This document shows, piece after piece, positions 58,341 to 64,000 of a DNA stretch of 64,000 bases. Position 1 is the first letter of the stretch; the number at the start of each line of letters is the position of its first letter. Both the position numbers and the translations under genes were made by a program. Source of the DNA: Argopecten irradians (taxonomy: Eukaryota > Mollusca > Bivalvia > Pectinida > Pectinidae). Under the pieces are notes generated by a model. That model had not been told where the DNA came from, did no database searches, and was given only the letters and a program-made list of their open reading frames with translations. Where the stretch lies: the NCBI RefSeq assembly GCF_041381155.1, contig NC_091136.1, positions 48,226,284 through 48,290,283 on the forward strand. Direction: 5' to 3'.

Positions 58341-59264
58341 ATACTTATCCTATAGTGCTATATAGTGGCCATATTAATCAATTGTTTATATTATTAGCTG
58401 TTTTATTTGAAAATGACTTAAATTTACTGTGGATGTTGTCTTTTCTTAGTGTGAATAGTTGTACTAGAGAATATTTAAACTGGCAGTTCTATTGAAAGGC
58501 CACACCAACTGTAGAAACTACCGGTAAGTCCATTTAGAAAGTATGTATACAATAAATAAGTTGTGATACAATAGTTATACAATAAATAAGTTGTGATTCA
58601 AAAGTCATGATGAGTCTGACCTATAAAAAACAAGTAAATAATTTATTTTTAGCCATATTACAAGCATTTGTTGTTTGGATATAGGAGGATGTGAGATGAT
58701 CCAAAGGTTAGTGTAGGTTCAGTGAACAGTGTACACCATACCATAATTACATGTGTTCACAGTCTTCTTTAGTGATTGTAAAGTCTAGTCAGGTACACAG
58801 GATTAGTCTTAGGGGAGATAGCTGCAGTTTATTTGTGTTTCTTCCCATCTTTACTGGACTGCTGTCTCCAGGAGCACATAGCTCGGAGCTTATGTTAAAA
58901 TCTGCCGGTATAAAAGCCGAGAGGGACATGTAGAGGATGTGTAATCTCATAATCACACATGTACTCAAGAATAACACACTCAAACAGTCCAACATTACAA
59001 ATCTGGATCTCGGTGTATGGGCAATCAATGAAATGGTAAATTTTCTTGTACTTCACTAAACTGTGAGATAGGATGAAGTATACAGTTCAGTGCCATTTAT
59101 ATATGTTAATATATGATATACAAAGGTTGGTGCAAATTGATAAAAACTTGTTTCACATGGAAACATATACCAAAGCAAAATTTTACACAATGTAGTTTGT
59201 AAAATACATGTATGTTCAAAAGATTATTCCACCTTAGTCTAAAGGACTGTATGTTGGTTTGTTT
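58341..59264. other. Intergenic sequence
   Basis: No gene recognised; a short direct repeat ATACAATAAATAAGTTGTGAT occurs twice near 58547-58597. Confidence 0.4.
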
Positions 59265-60120
59265 TCAGTCTCTTTTGATCTTTTAGACCAAGTCTCAAGT
59301 GACCTATTCTAATCACCTTTTTTCCGTCGTTGTCCGTCATGCGTCGTATGGCGATCAACAATTTAAATTTTTGACTTCTTCTCCAAAACTGCTGAACTTA
59401 AAAAATCTTCTGACATTCAGAGGGTCAAATTTACTATACCATAGTTTACATAGGAAAAACACATTTATGAGCATTATTTGCTCAATTTTCATAGGAAACA
59501 AGTCAAACTTGGTTAGATTTATTAGCCTGAAATAGTGTTTTAACATCATATCCATATTGGCCCTACCTGACCCACAGGATCAGAGGGACGAGGCTAAGAG
59601 GTCAAAATGACTTAAATTTTGAAAAAATCTTTTGATTTCAGATTTGATGGAACCAGATTCTCGTCATAGTTTGAAAGGTCTTAAGACCCTTTACAAAAAT
59701 TGTGAATTTCATAGCCCTGGGATCTTAGATTTTCCCCTGGGTACGGGATCAAATTTACTATATTCTATATAGGAAAAAAACTTTTATGAGCATTTTTTGC
59801 TCAATTTTCATAGGAAATGAATCAAACTTGGTTAGAATTATATTATCCTGAGATAAAGCATTTTAACATATCCATTTGAGTCTGCGCTGACCCCCATTGA
59901 CCAGTCGGGCCGGGCCAAATGCGGTCAAAATGATTAAAATATCAAAAAATCTTCTTTCAAATTCACAGATTTAATAGAACCAAATTTTCTTCATAGATTA
60001 AAAAGTCAAATTTATAAAATCATTGACTGATTTCAAGGGCCTGATAGGTCAATATATAGTGTTTATATGTCTTTGGTTCATTTTGTATCCGGTGACTGCT
60101 AATGTCCACAGGCCTCTTGT
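59265..60120. repeat. Dispersed repeat with internal ~330-bp diverged duplication
   Basis: GTCGTTGTCCGTCATGCGTC opens a repeat of a type common in bivalve genomes. ACATTTATGAGCATTATTTG with CTCAATTTTCATAGGAAAC (about 59460) recurs as ACTTTTATGAGCATTTTTTG with the same continuation (about 59778), and AAACTTGGTTAGA follows both. Confidence 0.75.
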
Positions 60121-62539
60121 ACTGTACATTTTTTGCATCTTGCATAATTCATATCAAAATATTTCTTGTAGAAACCTTGTTGAAAGTCACTTCTCACTAG
60201 TTATAATGCTTTAGATAAGTTATATGACTTGTCAACACTGGTATTAAATAATATAGAATTGTTCGTTACTTATGTGTAAAATTAATACAGTTTTTAGCAT
60301 GTCTGCTTTGCTATGTAATTGCTGGCTTGTAGGTTTGGCTTTCTTTTGGCTTTCACATGGACTTGGGACCACCCCATATCACATGTTTTTGACATTTTTT
60401 TTTTTTTAATTATAGATAGTTGAAAACTTAGTAGAAACTAATCAACTTGTTTTCCAAATGTTCAATTAAACCATTATAGGAAATTTAAAAAAAACCTCAT
60501 CAAGAGCAGATCTGTACAAAGTCACATTCACATTCAATGATGTTTGAGAACGAGTTTATTATCTTTATAGAACAGTTTTAGCACTTTTGATTTTATAAGT
60601 AGTGTTGGGCATAATGTGAACTGGTTATGTTTGGTATATATGAAGCTAGATCTAATTACACACTATAATCTTTGATAGCAATCAAACCTATATTATGTAA
60701 TTATCATTTGATATTCTGTTTACACAACATGTTCCTGTCTTGACCAGTATTCCACTTGTTTTTGTGTGTTTATACATGATGTAGGTTTATGATTTTATTA
60801 CTTAATTTTTATTACTAAACATTACCAATATCAGAGGTCATTTTTGGGATAGTTTCTCTCAAACTCATTAGACTGATCTCAGAATCTATAAAGACAGATC
60901 AAGATGTTTTGCAAAGTGAGAACTATTTTATTAATGACCTTTTGAACAAAGCAGCTACCTCTAAAATTTTGTATTTATTAATTGTCAGGTTTTTTTTTCA
61001 GTTTAAAATTATCATAACCAGTATAAATGACCAATATGTGGTATCTGTATCAATCCAACACAAATCTGCCTAGCTAGTTATCTGGCTGCAGTGTCATTTT
61101 TTGAAATGCTTATGGCCGCAAAGTTGATTATAAACGTAATTTTTTATTTGGTAATTACAGTTCTTTATCTGTCAGAAAATTGCCAGTAATAGGTTTTCTT
61201 CTTCTTGAAATGCATTGTCTGTTATTTAACTGACTGGTTGTATGTTTAAAGGTGTACATTGTATGGTTATTTTTTGTCCTATGTTCATTATCATAGCTCA
61301 ATCTAATACAAATTTATAGTATCTATGAATTTAACAAATATTTTTATCAAATATATTCCACCATATTTCGTATCTATGTAGCTACATGTACTTATAAGTT
61401 ATAAATACTAAAATATAGGATTATATATACCAATATTATTTATTAATAATGAATTTATATGTTTTTTGTTTTAAATGTGATTACCTGAAGAAGGTTGCCC
61501 CTATGGTTCCAAAAATAAATGAATGTTCTGTAATGTTCTGTACAATGTACTTTCCTTATTCAATAAAATCCCCTTTAAAATTCCTCAAATGAAACTCAAT
61601 ATCTAGATTACTGTTATTAGGTTCATGACTTTAAAACTGTCAATGTAAAGGTACTGTATGTCTAAATTATTGAAAAAAAGCATCAAAGATCTTGATTAGC
61701 AAAGTTCTTCAATTAAAAGCAATGGTTGTGCTGCAAAACAATTTGTCTTGCGATTTAAGTTAACAAAGAAATGACGTCAATATATTGTCCTGTAATTCCT
61801 ATTAACCAGCGTGAAATTAACAAATTGATTTATCAAAACTACAGCATTTTGTTGACTTCATCACTATTGGAAATATGTTTTGTTTTTGTGTGATTTTCAA
61901 GTGCTTTCTAGTTTGATGTTGTTTTTTTTTGCCGCTAACACAAGTTTAAGTGATCCTCTTGAAGTCATAACATACTTTGTCCAACCTGGTTTGGATTGGT
62001 AAGGTATCTTGTGACATCACGTCGGTTCCCTGGTATGATAACTACTTACTTCAGATTGATGTACATGTAATCTAAACCTTATCAAAATCATGCTTTGGAA
62101 ATACCAGGAATTGCGTCCCTTGAAAACTGTTGTATAGCATACAGTACTACATAAGATGAAGGATGCTCACAGTAATACATGAAAGACTTAGTTTTGTGTA
62201 GATTGAAGGATGCTCAGAGTACCAATTCAGGTGCTTTATGAACATATCTGCAGAGGTACATCATCGATGGAAGTGCCTTTCTGGTATGTGCAGTTTTGTT
62301 TGTTTGCAATATTACCTTTGATCACAGATGTAGATTATCAGATTGTTGTTGAATTTCATGCTGTTAGTCTTGTGTATTAAAGTTACCAACATTACCATCG
62401 GTGTTGATTTTGTTTTGCATCTGATATTGCTATAATGATTTTTCAAGTACACAAAAAAGAAGATTCTTTCCTGAGAATTTCATTACTTAAGTGTTGCATT
62501 TCCTCACAGATGGCAAGTCAGAGTTGCTTTAGATTTTAA
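60121..62539. other. Intergenic AT-rich sequence
   Basis: No exon, RNA gene or inverted-repeat element is recognised. Candidate AATAAA words occur near 61515 and 61563 but no coding sequence precedes them in this block. Confidence 0.4.
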
Positions 62540-63060
62540 GCCCACCATCATCAGATGGTGGGCTATTCAAATCGCCTTTCATCCGTGGTCCGTGGTCTGT
62601 CCGTCCTTCCATCCGTTAACAATTCTTGTTACCGCTATTTCTCAGAAAGTGCTAAAAGGATCTTTTTCAAATTTCATATGTAAGTTCCCCTATGGCCCTA
62701 GTGAGTTATGCATATTGATTTTGGGACTGATCGGTCAAAAATGTGGCCAACAGGCGGCCATCTTGGATTTTGGTAGTTAAAGTTTGTTACCACTATTTCT
62801 CAAAAAGTACTGAAGGGATCTTTGTCAAATTTCAAATGTAGGTTCCCCTAGGACCCTAGTTGTGCATATTGCAATTTGGGACCGATCGATCATCAAGATG
62901 GTTGACAGACGGCCATCTTGGATTTTGATAGTTAAAGTTTGTTACCGCTATTTCTCAGAAAGTAGGTCCCCCTAGGGCCCTAGTTGTGCATATTGCATTT
63001 TGGAACTGAAAGGTCAACAAGATGGTGGCCGTGCTGAAGTTTGTTACCACTATTTCTTAG
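62540..63060. repeat. Dispersed repeat: terminal hairpin plus three to four ~155-bp units
   Basis: GCCCACCATC-ATCA-GATGGTGGGC (62540-62563) is a perfect 10-bp-stem hairpin. After it GTTACC(G/A)CTATTTCTCA recurs near 62629, 62788, 62941 and 63039, each followed by GGATCTTT.TCAAATTT and (except the shortened third) CCTAGGGCCCTAG-like words. A related fragment lies near 2640-2750. Confidence 0.8.
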
Positions 63061-63213
63061 AAAATACTATAGCGATCCGTCTCAAATTTTATATGTAGTG
63101 TGTTTGAAAAAGTTTGAAAAGCAGAGAAAAAATCCCTCTTTCCATTCTCAGACAGAGATCATTCTTTGGTGGGTGCCAAGATCCCTCTGGGATCTCTTGT
63201 TTTATACTGTTTA

Positions 63214-63447
63214 CAGTAAGACTCATTTAAGGATGTCCAGCATTGAGAGTATACGAGTACAGTATGACACATTTATAACGAACACGCTTACATCAAATTC
63301 ATGGTTATAACACAGTGATTTTCATTCCCCCTCAAGGTTCCTATAAGATGCACATGTACTGTATATCATATGTGTATAACTAACTATGCTTATAACGAAG
63401 CGATTTTGTTGGTACCCAGAGGTTCGTGTTATAACTGTGATTTACTG
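63214..63447. mobile_element. Small pogo-like element or fragment
   Basis: CAGTAAGACTCA at the left and the complement of CAGTAAATCACAGTTATAAC at the right, each with a flanking TA, suggest a Tc1/mariner-type MITE, though the ends match for only about 10 bp. The interior (CATTTATAACGAACACGCTT, TTTTCATTCCCCCTCAAGGT) is shared with 28400-28580. Confidence 0.5.
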
Positions 63448-64000
63448 TATACAAAAAAACATGAGTGACCTACGGTCCGAACCTTCTAATTATCCCATTT
63501 GGATTTATGTCAGAACATTTCAAGGTCAATGAGATCCTTCATAAAGTGACTGACATCACTACTTCTTCCATTTGATGATATACATGAACAAAAAATTCAA
63601 AACATGACTAATTTTGTCTCATCAGAAAATTTACTGACACAAAATGTTTTAAATATTTCACAGATGTAAAATACCATAACTACAAATACATACTAGGTAA
63701 ATGGCAGTGATTAGAATGTACATTTATAAACATCATCTGTCAATGCAAAGAAAATCCATGGAAACAGGACAAAGGGAGACAATTTCATTTGACATGATCA
63801 TCTCTATAGCTGATGCTCAGTTCAATGGTCATCAATTGCCTACAGTACTCTTCTGACTACTTTCGTCTTCCAGTGGTCGATGGAGCTGGAATTATTAAAG
63901 GAAAAATGACTTTTTTCATTTTCGATAATGATTTGTAACACTAAAGTTTTTGGTAGATGATCAGAGTTTTGGAAGGTTTTGGGTCTAGTAGATGGTGATA
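63448..64000. other. Terminal unassigned sequence
   Basis: No gene or repeat recognised up to the window end. Confidence 0.4.

Overview
The window is animal nuclear DNA: AT-rich, with short exons bounded by GT..AG splice sites, long repeat-filled introns, tRNA-derived SINEs, many small DNA-transposon derivatives and minisatellites. The gene versions and the repeat repertoire (a dispersed unit of about 150 bp carrying TGACCTTGACCTTCATTCAA, TTAA-flanked MITEs, tRNA-derived SINEs) suggest a lophotrochozoan, most likely a bivalve mollusc. This is inference from sequence style; the species cannot be named.

Three protein-coding genes were found, all on the + strand. (1) 1426-5760: exons 2-6 of glyoxalase I (GLO1), with every metal ligand present; the first coding exon lies outside the window or was not recognised. 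(2) 13529-31150: a 17-exon Mis18-binding protein 1 / KNL2 gene (MIS18BP1), the centromere-licensing factor. It has a SANTA domain, a CENP-C-like motif and a SANT/Myb domain. All 17 exons join in phase only if one copy of a perfect 13-bp tandem duplication in exon 3 is ignored; as written, the reading frame is broken. (3) 47358-52533: a two-exon FAM89/LRAP25-family gene with an ETS/YY1-like TATA-less promoter and two small upstream ORFs.

The rest is mainly repeats. 1-1425 holds GLO1 intron or upstream sequence. 8.8-13.3 kb holds dispersed repeats, MITEs and a decayed antisense LINE reverse transcriptase. MIS18BP1 introns carry a pogo-like element, three hAT-like elements, SINEs and a 155-bp hairpin. 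31-34.5 kb holds TTAA-flanked MITEs. 34.58-36.49 kb is a 30-bp minisatellite. 39.25-41.01 and 43.43-44.02 kb are two related 29-bp minisatellite arrays. The FAM89 intron contains a SINE cluster and a 170/340-bp dimeric tandem repeat inside a pogo-like element. 55.03-56.48 kb is a complete hAT-like element with a perfect 5-bp target duplication. 57.55-58.34 kb is a 60-bp tandem array. 59-63.5 kb holds more dispersed repeats.

The three genes have unrelated roles (methylglyoxal detoxification, CENP-A loading, cytoskeletal/signalling adaptor) and nothing indicates they work together. No bacterial-type system, CRISPR array or viral gene was seen. The observations most worth checking are the 13-bp frameshifting duplication in MIS18BP1, the CENP-C-like motif in an invertebrate M18BP1, a MITE family with 10-bp target duplications, the 640-bp-offset exact duplication inside the 30-bp array, and the 1.45-kb hAT-like element with clustered GGGCTAGT motifs.
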